From Struthio camelus (taxonomy: Eukaryota > Chordata > Aves > Struthioniformes > Struthionidae), in the NCBI RefSeq assembly GCF_040807025.1, contig NC_090981.1, forward strand, positions 37,427,817-37,491,816: 64,000 nucleotides of DNA. Reading direction: 5' to 3'. A program made the position numbers and the translations under genes. The notes beneath the pieces were generated by a model. It was not told where the DNA came from, did no database searches, and saw nothing but the letters and a program-made list of their open reading frames with translations. Below are positions 24,703 to 37,100 of this stretch, in pieces. Every line of letters begins with the position of its first letter. The stretch's first letter is position 1.

Positions 24703-24895
24703 ACCCTGAAGGAAGATGGAATTCTACCACTGCAGTGCAGTTCAAGGGGCCAGGACTTGTGTGAGCTACCTGCTGTTTAATGTCAAGTGTTAGCTGAACT
24801 TTCAAAGTCTACCACAGGTTCCTTACCTCACAATACCACGTATTTGTTCTATCAGTTTTAATGTCTTTACAATAAAGCATAGTGTTGTTATTTAT
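24703..24895 (+). other. CCNH: CCNH 3' UTR (short form)
   Basis: Runs from the stop codon to the likely cleavage site 15-25 nt after the AATAAA at 24,871, about 190 nt. A longer form ending near 25,200 is possible. Confidence 0.7.
24871..24876 (+). terminator. CCNH: CCNH poly(A) signal (proximal)
   Basis: Canonical AATAAA followed within 20-30 nt by a GT/T-rich stretch (GTGTTGTTATTTATTTTTA), the usual downstream element. Confidence 0.8.
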
Positions 24896-27174
24896 TTTTA
24901 GTGCAACTGCAGCTAGTTACTTTAGCAAACACTCATCCATTCAAAGTCAAACACTAAATGTGAAATGTTTACTTAAAGGCATTTGTTACTCAGGAAGGAG
25001 TTTGGCTTTGGAACAGTTTGAGATTTGACTTTAGTTACTGCTGTGCTGAACTTCAATACTTATGTCAAACTTTGCATTTAGCAAAGAGGATAAATAGAAG
25101 TGGGAGACAAATCTGGTATAGTTACTTAAATGCTTTAGACCAGAGGTGCTGCCTTCTTCCCAAGCTTGTCCTTGAAATAAATAAATGTTACAGGCAAGGT
25201 TGTATTTTTCAGCATTCTTGAAGCTGCACTTAAATATACTGCTAAAAAAGACTGCAGCAGATAGAAGCTATGTTTATTACTTTATGTTGTAAATGCTGTG
25301 ACTTAACTTGTTACTGTAGCTGCTAGTCCTGCAACTATGATCTCAAATTGCTGTGACCAACATAGCAGGGGCAACTGAGAGTTTAAAAAACACACATACT
25401 TTGACTTATATTTGGAGAGTATATAACTAAAGTATTTCATTTTCACATGTTTTTGAAAATAAGCAGTGGTGTTAGTTCCTCTAGAATATGCACACCTTAA
25501 AGTAGCTTTGAAACCTATCTAGATTCTTTTTTATCACTGGCTATTTATCTATTACATTAAAAAAAATGTAGTCAACTTCACTTTCCAAATTTCCAAATTT
25601 TTCCAGATTGACAGCCTTTTTATCAAGGTAGTAGGCTGAGTAGCCAGGGAAGACAAGTAGGTATCATATCTTTACTTCACTTTATACAACACCTTCAAAA
25701 GCAAAAAACTTGACCTAACTGAAACTGTTAGAAATTGCATGTTTGGTTCTAGACTGGCTGGAAGACCATTCAGCAATAGTTAATACAGAAGACACTACAA
25801 GTGGGGGTTGTGACTTGCATATTTCTATTAGTGAGGTACTTTTAATTAGGGAACACAATTATGGGGAGAGAACCTGTAAGAATTGTTGAAAACAAGATTG
25901 TTGTTAATTATCTCTTCCTCTAAGTTGCAATTTAACACAAGTTTGACAGGAACCAGTCAAGCACTAGTTTTACAGGAGAGGATCTGCAGAGGAACTTGAT
26001 GATATCATGGCCATGCAAATAGATACATGTCTTACTTGGCTACATTAAGAGTGTTACCTTTACCTATTAAGTATACTTAATAGCATACCACTCTTGACAC
26101 ATGGGAGCACTTGGTTACAGCAAAAGATCCAGTATTGGACACCCATCTTCAATAATGCTATGGCCCAACTGAAGAGTCCAAGGCAGCACAGCAGGAGCAG
26201 TTGCAAGCCCAGAAACCATGAGAGAAGCACTAACACTAAAGCAAAGACCTAAAGGTAAAAATGATAAAGTTAGTTAGTATGAAAGTGACTGCACAAGAGG
26301 TAATTCTTGTCCTTTTCCTCATAGACAGGAGATACTAAGTTTTGGAATATTTTTACAGTAGGGGAAAACAGTAGTAATATGGATTGGCTGGAAGAATTTT
26401 AGAAGTTCTATCTGTGCAAGCCTAGAAATAGTACAAGTTACATAATAATTGATTTGTACATGTCTAGAGACTAGACTGAATGAAGGCATTGAGATTTTGA
26501 AGACAGAAAGCAGCACTATTTTCAAAACTTGAAACCTATACATTTACCATAGTATGATTTATTTTAATCTTCCACCAAGTTTAGCTTTAAGGTCAGCAGC
26601 ACCTCTTTGGGTTTCTGGTATTATTTATCTTTAAACGTGTTGTGCTGTAGCTCAATCCTGCAAATAACAATTCTGTCCAACCTCTAGTGGAATACATAAG
26701 CCTTAGATTAGTAACACAATAGTCAAAACAATTGCATCTCCACCTTCCCTTCCACATTCTTCCCAGTCAAATGGTACAGTTGTTTGAATGGTAAAACAGC
26801 TGTGTTCAAATTAATGATGCAATTTCTCATTAGTCTTGTCAGTTAATCTTTGCATCCTTTTATCCCATGTCAGTCCCAAGGAAAAAAGTCATGAAGGGGA
26901 ATACTGAAAAACTCCCTACATGTATTTTCTGTAGTTTTAACAGATTTGCTCTCTTGTCCCATGTGAGATAGCAAATTTTTTTTTGTTTCCTCTCATTATT
27001 ATTTAGTCAGACTCATAGCTTTTGTCTGTGATATGGTGTAACAGATAAGCTGGTGCTTGGAAGAGTCCTACTAAAAGCCATACATGTGACACTGTATGAA
27101 CATTTTAAAATAATCATGTGTGTAGACACCATAAAAAATTTTCACAGCAGCCAAAAGTACCAGTTTCCATAAAC
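24896..27174. other. Intergenic space between the convergent CCNH and RASA1 3' ends
   Basis: About 2.3 kb of AT-rich DNA bounded by the two poly(A) signals. Apart from the possible distal CCNH signal at 25,176 I see no gene, repeat family or structured RNA here. Confidence 0.65.
25176..25181 (+). terminator. CCNH: Possible distal poly(A) signal for CCNH
   Basis: AATAAATAAA about 300 bp after the proximal signal, on the sense strand of CCNH and before the RASA1 3' end. Whether it is used is unknown. Confidence 0.35.
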
Positions 27175-28052
27175 TGACTATCTACAACTTGATTTATTTT
27201 AAAAACTGATTTTTCAGTGATAAAAATAAGATTCATGGTAGACTTACATTACAAAAAGACCAACAAATACATATTTTATAAAATGGTTTAATGAATGCAT
27301 GCATGTCTGATACAAGGATCAATAAATTTACTGAATTCAAATTATTTACTGTTGTAAACATTTTACAAAAGCATTGTGATTTATCTGGATATACAGTCCT
27401 TGATGGAAGAATTATTCAGACTGAATCAGTGGCACATTAAAAAATAAAGCTGTCAAGACCCATTCTGCATATTCTCTTTCAACATGATTCCAGCAAGAGA
27501 AACAGCATGGTATAAAAAGTGTACAGCAAAGATTGTTCCTACCATAACGTCAAACTCTGGAAACTGTAAATACAAGTTAAAGTGGTTGAAACAGTCAAAG
27601 TCATAATAATTGTAACCAGTCAGAAATTACAGTAAGAAGTGTTATCCAGTTGTATGCAGCTGTCAAAACAATGCATTTCTTTCCTTGTCAGTTGATAATT
27701 CTTTTCCAACAAGACAGCAAAACTTTGGCAATTGGAGGTGCTGAAAATAATTTTCAAAGTTCAAGACAGTCACAGCATTTTCTTTGTGGAAGGTGAACTG
27801 TACACCAAGGCTCAGAGGTTGTGAAAGTTTGTTCCAAGTGGAAAAAAGTGCAAATGTCCTGCACAGATAGCTTAAAAAGCTGCTGGTACAATCATTCACC
27901 AACAGAATCTTTGTTTTCTTTTTGCATAGTTCACACATCACTGGGAATGTGACAGAGTGTGCTATTTTTGGCAAGAGCAAGAAGAAAGTGATACTGGTGT
28001 GAGTTGCCATGTTGGGCGTGCTGGATCCATGCAGAATTCAGGTAGAGGGCTG
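27175..28052 (-). other. RASA1: RASA1 3' UTR
   Basis: About 880 nt from the TAG stop to the likely cleavage site just past the AATAAA on the - strand at 27,193-27,198. The extent is an estimate, similar in scale to mammalian RASA1. An ATTAAA at 27,287-27,292 could give a slightly shorter form. Confidence 0.5.
27193..27198 (-). terminator. RASA1: RASA1 poly(A) signal
   Basis: TTTATT on the + strand, AATAAA on the RASA1 strand, the first canonical hexamer downstream of the stop codon that I could find. Confidence 0.55.
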
Positions 28053-28136
28053 CTACCTGATGTTATTGGACACTGAATACTGATTTTGTTTTTGTTGAAG
28101 CAGTTCTGTAATAGCCAACAGCTTCTTAAGAACATG
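28053..28136 (-). CDS. RASA1: RASA1 exon 25, coding part (human residues 1021-1047 and stop)
   Basis: Acceptor ttcttacag, then HVLKKLLAITELLQQKQNQY and SVSNNIR, ending at TAG (28,053-28,055). The final residues differ slightly from the human end. Confidence 0.96.
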   Translation of the reverse strand, partial: HVLKKLLAITELLQQKQNQYSVSNNIR

Positions 28137-31100
28137 CTGTAAGAAAAAAGAGTCAGTACAGCCATACATTAGTAAGTAGAAAATACAAGAGTCTTGCCTG
28201 AGAAACACTTTCAACGTTAGCTTAACAAACTTGCTATCAGTGTAAAAATATATATTTCTGTAATATTTCATATATTTTTATATTATAAATATATACAAAA
28301 AGGAAACAGCTCTGATTCCCTAGTTGCTGAGACATTACTTTGAAAAGCAACTGTAGAACATCATGATGATATTTGTGTCTCCACTCATGGATCTTTTTAT
28401 TTGGCCGTTTTTAAAAAAGAACGAACACAACATCTTATCAACTAAACCTGAGAGTTTCAAAGTGAAACCAAGTTTTCCTGTCTGTAAAAAAAAAAAAAAA
28501 AAAAAAATTTCCTATTCTCAGTAATTTTCTTCAGGTGTTAAAGCAGAACTGGGCCAAGAAAATTAAAAAAAAAAAAAAGTCCTATGACAAGAGAAAAGGT
28601 GGTAATACAGTTCACTTTTCTGTGCAGCCAGGACTGTGCTCCTGTTAATTAATTCTTTCTGAAAATGCAGTCATTGAACTAAGGCAGATGAGGCAGATGC
28701 AACTGAACATATGTAATATAAGTAGGCTGGGAAAGTATACTCCTAACAATTTTGGGAGGCCAATCATTTTTTTCATCATAGTAGAACTATGTTTAACTAT
28801 ATCAGGGTGATCCTGAACCCTTGAGGCATTGCTGCTATTGACAGAATAAAGATAGAAAAACAACTTTCAAGAGAATTTTCTTTATGGAAACTCATGAGAA
28901 ATTTCTCCTCTGAAATAGAGGTATAAGCAGACCAAGGAAGTAATATTACATCTCAAATCATTAAAGTACTTCATATTTTTCTCAAGATTTGCCTTGATTT
29001 TTTTATCCCACTTATGCATACTATTCAAGGATAGGCCTTCTGAAAAAAAAAAGATAGCCCTTATCTATCAACACCACATATATTTAGTGCTGAAAGCTTC
29101 TAATATCCTGCTGTGCCGGTCTAGTCATCTTTTTTGCCTTGTTTTTCAAGATGGCCACTAGTTCCAAGTGAATTAGGAACCTGACCATGGTTGATTATTT
29201 CCCTCTCATATGCCACTAAAAAAGTAAAGTGTAGTTACTAAACTGGATAAGATTTGAACTGCTGTAATGAAAGACACCATTTCATTTTCAATTCGTTGAG
29301 CTTTCTTCTGCCAAAGTAATAAAGTTAAATACAAATATATTTTCGCATTTTGTAAACATCACAACAGAAGCTCCCAGTAACCCCCTGGTTTGAAAAAACG
29401 TTTTCTGCTCAAATATGTATTATTCAAATGACATGATACTGAGTCGTCTGGTGTCAGGAGATAAAAACACCAAAAAACAAAAACACATCAGTTTATGGTC
29501 TACATAGGTTTAAATATAGGCTTTTAACGAGTCAAGATAGAAGTATTTGGAAACAGTGAGATTAAGAACTATCCCAAAACTTGAATTCTTTGAAAGTGAG
29601 CCATTCAGAAAAACAAGAAACCACCACAAACCCAGAAATCCATTATGTTTAAAGACTAAGAGTCCCTTTTGATTTGTACTGAATATGTAGTGATGGTTTA
29701 AGTGACACTAATTAAATCTGTCTGCTTGAAGTTCATCGTAATTAACAGAGTATAGGCAAGTATATTACTTTTGTAATATTTTGGAGGCAATGCATGAAGT
29801 CATTTGAGTGTTTTTTCCCCCCTCTTAAAAATGAAGTTTTCACAAAAGTCGTATACAAGTTTAACAGTTGGAACAGAATGCTTATAGTGTGTTTGCCAGA
29901 AAAGCTCACCATTTTTGTTTACAAGTGTAATAAATCAGGAAGTAGAAATGATGTAGCAATAGAAAGCTAAGGCAAATACAATTTGTTTAAAACAAAACAC
30001 CCCAAAAATCCCCACACAAGATCATACTAAAACTAGCGACCCAGAGAGCCTGTCAGGAGACAGTCATTTCTTTAGTCTTCCTCTAGAAACTAAAAGCTTC
30101 CTGTGGAAAGTTAAACACACCTACAGCTTTACAACCTCTTTTGTTTTGTTGTATAAAGAAACTATGGACTGCTATTTACCTTTAGAGCTACCTCCTCATG
30201 AAATGTAAATATTTAATATAACACTCATATTGCTACCCAAAAGTATTTCAAAAAAAAGTCATATTACATCATAACAAGACATGCTATTTGTACGTGTGAT
30301 TTTTTTTTTGTTAACCATTGTAGCTTACCTGCATTACACCTCGCTCATTACTGAGCGTTCGAAGTTCATCCGAGTGTGCCACGCATATCTCATGCAAGGC
30401 TGCCAGATCACGAGATAAGTCAGTTCTAGAGTGCTCTGTAGTGTCTGGAAGCTCAGGAACATTCTGTAACAAAAATTACCAGAGCAGACTTAGAATGGTG
30501 AGTACCCAGCCGTAAAGGAAATTAAACAGTAGCTCTGTAGACCAGCCAATGCACTTGTTCTGATATTGCAAGCAAGTATCACACTGTTATTCTTCAGTTA
30601 AGTGTTCTGTCCCTGTTATCTAATAGAAACTATGTATTTCCTCATCTTCATAAGCATCCATTTTATGAGGAAATTTAATTATGGCTGCACATATATTTGA
30701 TATGGAGTAAGCACAGAAGGTGTAACAGTGTCTCTTCCTACTAGGATTTTACTAAAAGGTCTGATGTTGCTATGCTACCTCTGAGCTGACCAGAAAGCTA
30801 CAGAGGATAGAGATTCATCTTCTATCCTCCCTGCAAATGAGGAAGGATCCATCAAGTGGTTTTTTCAATGTAAATCAGGCAATAGTGGCAGCAAAAATAC
30901 AAGATCTAGCAAGTCAGTAAAACCACTCATAAAATAATAATGTTGTAATTAAACCAGTATATTAATCCAACAGTAGACTAAAACCAACAGTTTTCAGAAT
31001 CTTCATGCATAATCGGTCATTTAAAATAAGAAAAACTGGTACATCATAATATGCAGATCTTTCCATTTAACCAGAAAAAGGTGATATAAGGCAGCCTACC

Positions 31101-34100
31101 TGAATGCTCTTCCTTAAAATACTTATTTTTAATAGATTATCAAAATATTCTGAAATGTCTTGAGGTCACTTTCAAGGAACGAAGGAAGCTAGCCACATTT
31201 CTTTAATTTTCATTTTTAAAACAGATTCTTGGTTTAAAAATATACATACACGAACTCCTGAATACTATACTTTGAGTATGATAGAGCTATTAGACAAAAC
31301 ATTTTCAAAGATAATTACAATTGCTATTTTCTCTCAAACTACAACATCTAGAATGCATGTAGTAAGACATTTTGTGATATATAACAAATCCAGCACAGCA
31401 TTTTTTTTTAAACATCAAAATTTGCAATCTCTGATTGAAACCATAGGACAAATTACACAATTTTCTTTTTAAAAATTTATTTTAAAACCCTGCTATTTTT
31501 GACCAGAAATCCAGTGGAGATAAGATCTATTTGGGCAAGGCATGTCCACAGCAGTGCTACAGGAATAAAATCTAATAGAGCATTTCATGCTTTTAACTAT
31601 GCATGACAGGTCAGGAATCTGCAGGTTCTATACACACACAAGATTAAATTTATTCAGGAATAAGCATTCAAAATTGTGTGGAAACTGATCCATTTTTAAG
31701 CTATTTAGTAAGACTTTAAATGAAATTTCTTTACAGTTCTTGTTATGTAGCTTCCAATAAAATTTACCTTTTTTTAAAAGTCACTTACCCCAAGCTCATC
31801 TAGGAACATGATCATGCGATGTTTGTTACTCTTGATGAATGGATTTACACCCTCCATATACGGTTCCTAGTAATTTTTAAAAAAGTATTCATTAAAATAA
31901 AGCAACACTAATTTAACAGTCACACTGAAATGAACATGTTGCAGAGACAAATGACATTGCAAGACAAGTGCATTATCTGGAGTGAGTTTATGTTTTCAAG
32001 TGAATTTCTAAGGACTAGTATATAACCAGTCAGAAGACAGTACTTTCTGTATTCCAGATTAATTCAGAAATTGTTTGTTTACATAGGCATACAGAGGACA
32101 TAATCTGAAATATTTAAGATGCACGTCCCTGCAACTGCAATAACAAATGCTGTACTTTCAAAGATAACATCAGGACATAAGTGCCCTCCTTGTTCTTTCA
32201 TTAATGCTTCCATCAAGTTGTGTCTCTCACAACTAGCTTTATAATGGCAGCCTGAAGTCACTTTCTTTCATTATGTTTAAGTCAACAGATTTATTGTTCA
32301 TCCACGTTGCAGCTTGGGAACCAAAACAGACCAGTTGTTGTTGGCCCATTCTTAATGAAACAATAGAAACTTTATTGCAAGCTAAGGCTTTCCAGTGCAA
32401 CTTCTAAAGCTGATTTACAGTGTTCTTTATGTCAAACTACGAAAATGAATACAAATAGAAGGGTTGTTTCAACATGCTGTAGAACAGAAACCACCAATCT
32501 AATGAATGAGTTGAGCAAAAGTAGAGTGAAAGGGGGAAGGAGAACAAGAGTCAGGTTAACAGTTGTTCATTTGTTTCAGAATTTAATATTCTATACCCAA
32601 CTGGGAGTTAAGCCCTGATTGGTTTCAATTTGAAAGTGAATTATTACATGGTCTGAATTTGCAAGCAAATTGTTACATACAGTAAAAATGGGCGTGGAAC
32701 GTATTTCAAGTTTCTGTACAGAGGGATGACAACATTACTGAAAGATGTTTCTTCTTTCTGACCTCAAATAATCAATGGAAATGCAAAAAAACTTTCCATC
32801 ATCTACTTCAGACTGATAACACACCCTTCTTGAACTTACTCCGTCTAGTCACAAATTCCTGCTCTAGCAATTCTCAGTTGTCTTTTTGATATAGGTATTC
32901 CTGAAGAAAATTCATCCATTTTACCATCACATATTCATTTCCTTTGTGGATGGATGGCTGCCTGTCTGCCTTTCCTCTCCCACTTCTCCAGCTCCCACTC
33001 AGAAAATACTGGCGTATGACCCTTTTGGTCGCAGAGAGCAAAAAAAAAAAGAAACAGTCAACATACCTCCCCTGTTTTTTCTGGAACAAATGACTGAGTA
33101 TCTGTGCCCTCATAGCATCAAAACATGCTCACATCCCTCTCTGTAATACCTACTAGTATGGTCACTGGTTCATCAATTACTTTAAGAGATGGTTTCTGCT
33201 GTTCATGCTACTGAGTTCAAAATCTACAGGGGATGTACCAAGGCATTAATACAAGTTTCTAGATCACTCATACTCAAACGATTATGGCTCCTCTTCCCCA
33301 CTTCGGCCACTTTACGCTACTGCTATAGTTCAGATCAACAGCCTCTTTAGCTCCAACTGAACAGGACAGAAGAAATTGCAGGAAAAAAGCCTGATGAGGA
33401 CACTCAGGCCACATACCAGGCTTTGCACAAGAAACTGGCAGCATATTTTATGCCTGTAATTCAACATGAACAATGAAACGTATTGGAAACAGTTCTATGC
33501 TGTTCTCAGTGTGCAAAATTATATTCACCTTGGCTCCAAATTCAACCAGATTTGCTAAATTCTGCACGGACTTGGCGACCAGCGTCAGTGTTCTTGCAGC
33601 AGTAGCGGAAGGAGAATCTGAGAGGAATACCAAGTAAAGAGTTACCAGCCATTTCATTTAAAACTACCAGCAGTCACATGAAACTTAAGCTCTTCTCCAA
33701 TTCAGTTTTATCATTGAATTAAATACTTGATATTTTTCACATGGAGTTAGTTATAACATTTCACTTGAAGTAAAAGTGTTGTGGACTTAGTTACTAAAAG
33801 AAGAAGAAAATGAATATGCACATCTCATTTTCTGTACTAGTCTTTTACAGAAGAAGCATGCAAAATATTGTTCCTCAGAAGCTTAAGTTTAAAAATAGCT
33901 CTGTGAATTAACTGAAAAGCCTTCTCACAAAAATGAAACGCTTCTGTTAAAAGGAGGAATATTTGTTGTTAAAATAAAAAAATTAGTTTACCTTTTTCCT
34001 TACATGCAATCGTGGTGTGCATATCCAAGATAGAACTACTTACTGTACAAAGCAAAAACGCAAGTGCAAGCACTTAATGCTAACATGTTAGTTAAAACTC

Positions 34101-37100
34101 TCCCCTCCCCCACCAAGTGACAGTACCAGGAGCTTCTTGCCAAATATTTTCTGCAGTTATGGTCAAACCTAGCTTTCTGCTTATAGGCTGATATAAGGGT
34201 GTCTAAATTGTCATGATCGTTATATAAGCACTGAATTTTTCTATTCTTTGCAAGAATGCTGTATTAATTTGTCCATTCATTTGTTCATCGTGTATGCGCA
34301 TCATTTGATCTCCTAACTTCTTCCCTGCTCTCCCTCCAGCACTGCAATCCATTGAAAAGTAATATCTAGCTTTCTATGCATAGCTGGAGCTTAGACTGAG
34401 GCACTAATACAACTAATCTCAGTAGCTCATAGCATTTAGCACTTGGTAACCTACATCCCTTTGAAGAAGCATTGGTGGAAAACATTTTTAGCCTTAGAAC
34501 TTGGAACTTCAGATTTGGAGAAGTGATCTAAAAGTTTAAAAAAAATTTAAGAAGGTTGAAACACAGGACTTGCTTTTGAAACTAAGATTTTTGTGAAAAG
34601 CTGTTGAAGCAACAGGATAGACACACTGCTGCTGAAAACTAAACTGTATCTATACATCCAGACGTCAAGGTATTTTTTCCCCCCCTCCCATTACAGGGAG
34701 AATGTATACGGGAAGCTTTTGTCCTAAAAGTAAAGCTCCCCCCCCCCCTTTTTTTAAAAGCAGCTCTAGAAACTCTATAAAGACTCTTAAGTTTACTTGG
34801 CAATAGTCAAGAATATTAGTTGGACTTCTGAACAGAACTTAAACACTTATGGACAAGCTTAAAAGGGATTTATGCAAATTCATGTGTGGTAATTCCATTT
34901 ACAGCTATAGACACAGTGGACTCAATGTAGTTCCCGAGTCAGGAAGTTACTAACTCACAAATTATCTGAATAAAATATTGAAAGACAGAACACTGTACAA
35001 GGCTGTATTTTCTTAACCGTCTTCCCTAAAACATGTATGAAAATTATAGGGTGAGAGAAACGAACTTTTGGGTTGATACAGGTCTTCTCATTTGGTATAC
35101 CTTGAAGACTTAAAGAAAGAGGGCAGAAAATATGCAATGTTGTCTGGAATTGCCCTAAAAAACAAACCTTGGATGTCCTACTATTCTAGTTTTCCCACCA
35201 GCAGTTTATGCCTTTCCTTTCTTCCTCACATGAGGAATACAGCAAGACTTCAGCCCCGAAATCCTTTCAACACAGCCTTACGTCTAGAACAACAGTAACA
35301 AATTTAATAGTTGATGCTTGCATAAGATCTCAACTACATCTGTAATTTAAAAATGCCTAGAAATATTTTTAGGCGCTTAAGCCAACTGCCATGGAATAAC
35401 CCATGCCTTCACTGTTAAAGCTTTGCAGCAGGAAAGCCCCATGCAAACCATCAGACATGGTCCCTGATGCACGCCAACACCCAGATCATACCTAAGAACT
35501 GTTTGGGAGAATGCTATCTAATGTCAGCCAGAATGGTACCACTGACCAACACAGCAATTCTGCAATCTTGTTCTAGCAAACAGCAATGTTCCCTGTCAGT
35601 TTTATTAGTATATACACACTCTATGTAGGAAGCACCAAAAATTAGAGTAACACTTTCTTTATGCTACAAGAATGCTCACTCTGGCAAGCCAATAGGAATT
35701 CTCTATGGCCTTTAGTCAAACAAGATTACCATCTCAAGTCTGCACGACCCAGCCTTTCTGAATGCTACACCTCTTGCTCTCATCTTTTAAGATTCCTTTT
35801 TTGAGACTGGCCATACTTAACAAGTCAAAGTAAAGTAAAGTCTTCTGCAATTTCTGGAAGTTATCTGAACAGCAGTTTCAGGCAAGTTATTCAAGCATAA
35901 TTTTCTAGGTACACAAACATATCCCAGGCTCTGCAGACACATTTTCAGCTCTCTCAATTTTTTTCATTTAAGAGATAAAACTGAATCTCAGCTATAGGCT
36001 TTGGAATTGTGTTGTATTTGAAAGGAGATCTGAAGACCAGCACACACTTAACTTTTACACATGGTTAGAATACATTATTCTGCCAGACTGTAACTCAGAG
36101 TTCAATATTATATCATTTAAATACCACAAAGCATGTTTACAAGACATTGGGGATAAACCCTGTCTAACCTTTGAGGTAGACTTTGGCTGCTATAGGGAGA
36201 AAGTCAATCAAGTGATGTGGACAACATGACGTTGGACACTGTTCAAAGAAAAACTTCATATTTTGCTAGATTAGATGCTAAAGAAAATTCATGCCTATTA
36301 CTGTATAAAGTATGAATTCAGTCTGAAGCATATAGTCACCTGAGATGATATTAAACATCCTTGGGTTCAGGATAGCAGGACAAATCAGCCGAAGAAAAAC
36401 AAAGCCACTGAAATGGGAAGAAAATTGTATTTTGTTCAATAATAAAGTCAGAAAATGAATGTAAAATTTTGTACTGTTAAGGATTCAAGTCAGTGTGGAA
36501 GTCTTTTTGATACAGGTAACAAATAACCAGCCTGCACTCTGTGAACATGCTTGTTAATTGAGAAAGTCTTCATATGACTTCATTAAGCCCATTTTCAGTT
36601 TTTGTCCCAGTTGATTTCCCAATTAAGGTGAACCTCTGAAACCACTTTGAAAGAAACCTGCACGATAAAGCCATACTGAAACCAATCCAAGTCCAAACTG
36701 CCTTCAAAAAGGAGGAGCGCCTGGTCTCCCACCTCCCACAAATAAGCGTTCCTGTGTCTGCTATGGCAAGTAATTCATCCTGTAGCCACCTGCTCTTCCA
36801 AATGGAGACAGGGAAAGCAGGAGTGCATAGTCAGAACGGCAGCAACCATTCGTTTGGCAGCAACATAACCTTCACTCAACTTAAGCAAATCCATATCCTG
36901 ATGACAGTACGCTATCCAAGAAGAATAATTCTGAATCAGACACCTTCCTTACAGAAGTAATTGTTGCCACTTGTTGACAATCTAAAAAGCTGGGGAAAAG
37001 CGCTTTGTTTGACTGCAGAACTAGGAAATCATCCAATAGGAACCTAAAATAGCCTTCAGGTTAGCATGAGAAAAGTCTAACTTTGTTAATAGCTGAAGTA

